A stretch of 64,000 nucleotides of DNA from the NCBI RefSeq assembly GCF_023370775.1, contig NZ_JAMCCQ010000001.1, positions 806,001-870,000 on the forward strand. Direction: 5' to 3'. Position numbers and translations under genes: made by a program. The notes beneath the pieces are model-generated. The model did not search any database and had not been told where the DNA came from. It saw only the letters and a program-made list of their open reading frames with translations. This document shows, piece by piece, positions 63,832 to 64,000 of the stretch (its first letter is position 1; every line of letters starts with the position of its first letter). The stretch comes from Marivita sp. GX14005. Its GTDB lineage: Bacteria > Pseudomonadota > Alphaproteobacteria > Rhodobacterales > Rhodobacteraceae.

Positions 63832-64000
63832 ATGCATTTCTCTCCTGATTCGCTCGAAAACGCGCCACTGCGGTCGGCCGAACGCCGGTTTATCCGAATG
63901 CTACGCGCTTGGCCGACAGGACCGGATGCGCAGGTCGCGGTCTGGAACGATCTTTGCGTTGCCATCGGCCATCCCCGCGCCCGCGCTTGCCTTCAGGCTT
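63832..64000 (+). CDS. Conserved hypothetical protein, N-terminal part
   Basis: From the ATG at 63832 the frame stays open to the window edge and encodes 56 residues beginning MHFSPDSLENAPLRSAERRFIRMLRAWP and ending GHPRARACLQA. It resembles a Rhodobacterales conserved hypothetical family, but no function is known to me. The ribosome site is weak. The C-terminal part is beyond the window. Confidence 0.55.
   Translation, partial: MHFSPDSLENAPLRSAERRFIRMLRAWPTGPDAQVAVWNDLCVAIGHPRARACLQA

Noticed and set aside
1-64000. tRNA, rRNA, CRISPR arrays, insertion sequences, prophage or integrative elements
   Set aside because: No tRNA-like cloverleaf, rRNA segment, regularly spaced repeats, transposase or integrase was recognised in either strand by reading; a tRNAscan or covariance search could not be run.

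Overview
The window is a GC-rich, gene-dense stretch of chromosome from an alphaproteobacterium, most likely of the Rhodobacterales (Roseobacter/Paracoccus/Rhodobacter type). This rests on a taurine catabolic cluster of TRAP/TauXY/Xsc/TauZ type, a gltD-gltB pair, a serC-serA operon with a short leader that resembles the alphaproteobacterial serC RNA motif, a LexA box of the GAAC-N7-GAAC type before dnaE2, a two-domain ALDH16, and a small intergenic element in four places whose minus strand carries GAGTATTT followed by a purine-rich GAA-type tract. No rRNA, tRNA, CRISPR array, prophage or insertion sequence was recognised, and no stretch over 300 bases lacks a gene.

Layout. 1-7381: end of a ferredoxin reductase, rsmD, a Tat-exported metallo-beta-lactamase-fold hydrolase, tsaC, an acyl-CoA dehydrogenase overlapping a second MBL hydrolase, yqgE and a periplasmic DsbD-N-like protein. 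7382-18150: the main catabolic unit. A LysR regulator is divergent from tauKLM (TRAP uptake), a universal stress protein gene, tauXY (taurine dehydrogenase), xsc (sulfoacetaldehyde acetyltransferase), tauZ (putative sulfite/sulfate exporter), pta and a cupin gene. Together these take taurine to acetyl-CoA, ammonium and sulfite; a sulfite oxidase is not in the window. 18147-24423: an RND efflux pump with its adaptor, moaB and an uracil-DNA glycosylase lacking most Fe-S cysteines. 24539-28361: pyrB, two small membrane proteins, a dihydroorotase-like protein without catalytic residues, and plsY.

28416-34024: msrB-msrA, queG, a glutathione transferase, mtgA and a homoserine-dehydrogenase-like SAF protein. 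34025-41094: gltDB and uppP. 41152-46283: rsfS-rlmH, then deoC with ALDH16 (deoxyribose-phosphate catabolism) and a glycosyltransferase. 46337-50011: a phosphopantetheinyl transferase and an SOS-type dnaE2 that lacks the usual C-terminal domain. 50126-54877: sseA-aspC (coupled cysteine transamination and sulfur transfer is plausible), smpB, and usp with an alanine/sodium symporter. 55046-60754: a phosphatase and the full phosphorylated serine pathway (serA, serC, serB), then an asparaginase of the Rhizobium etli type. 60931-64000: an IalB-family protein, rlmN, a NYN-LOTUS protein, a short orphan heavy-metal-binding domain and the start of a conserved hypothetical gene.

Most of the window is ordinary housekeeping sequence. 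The best candidates for unusual biology are the pseudo-dihydroorotase with its membrane-protein neighbours, the cluster-less uracil-DNA glycosylase, the truncated LexA-box dnaE2 that ends next to a dispersed element, the twin operators and two internal hairpins of the taurine operon, and the NYN-LOTUS protein.
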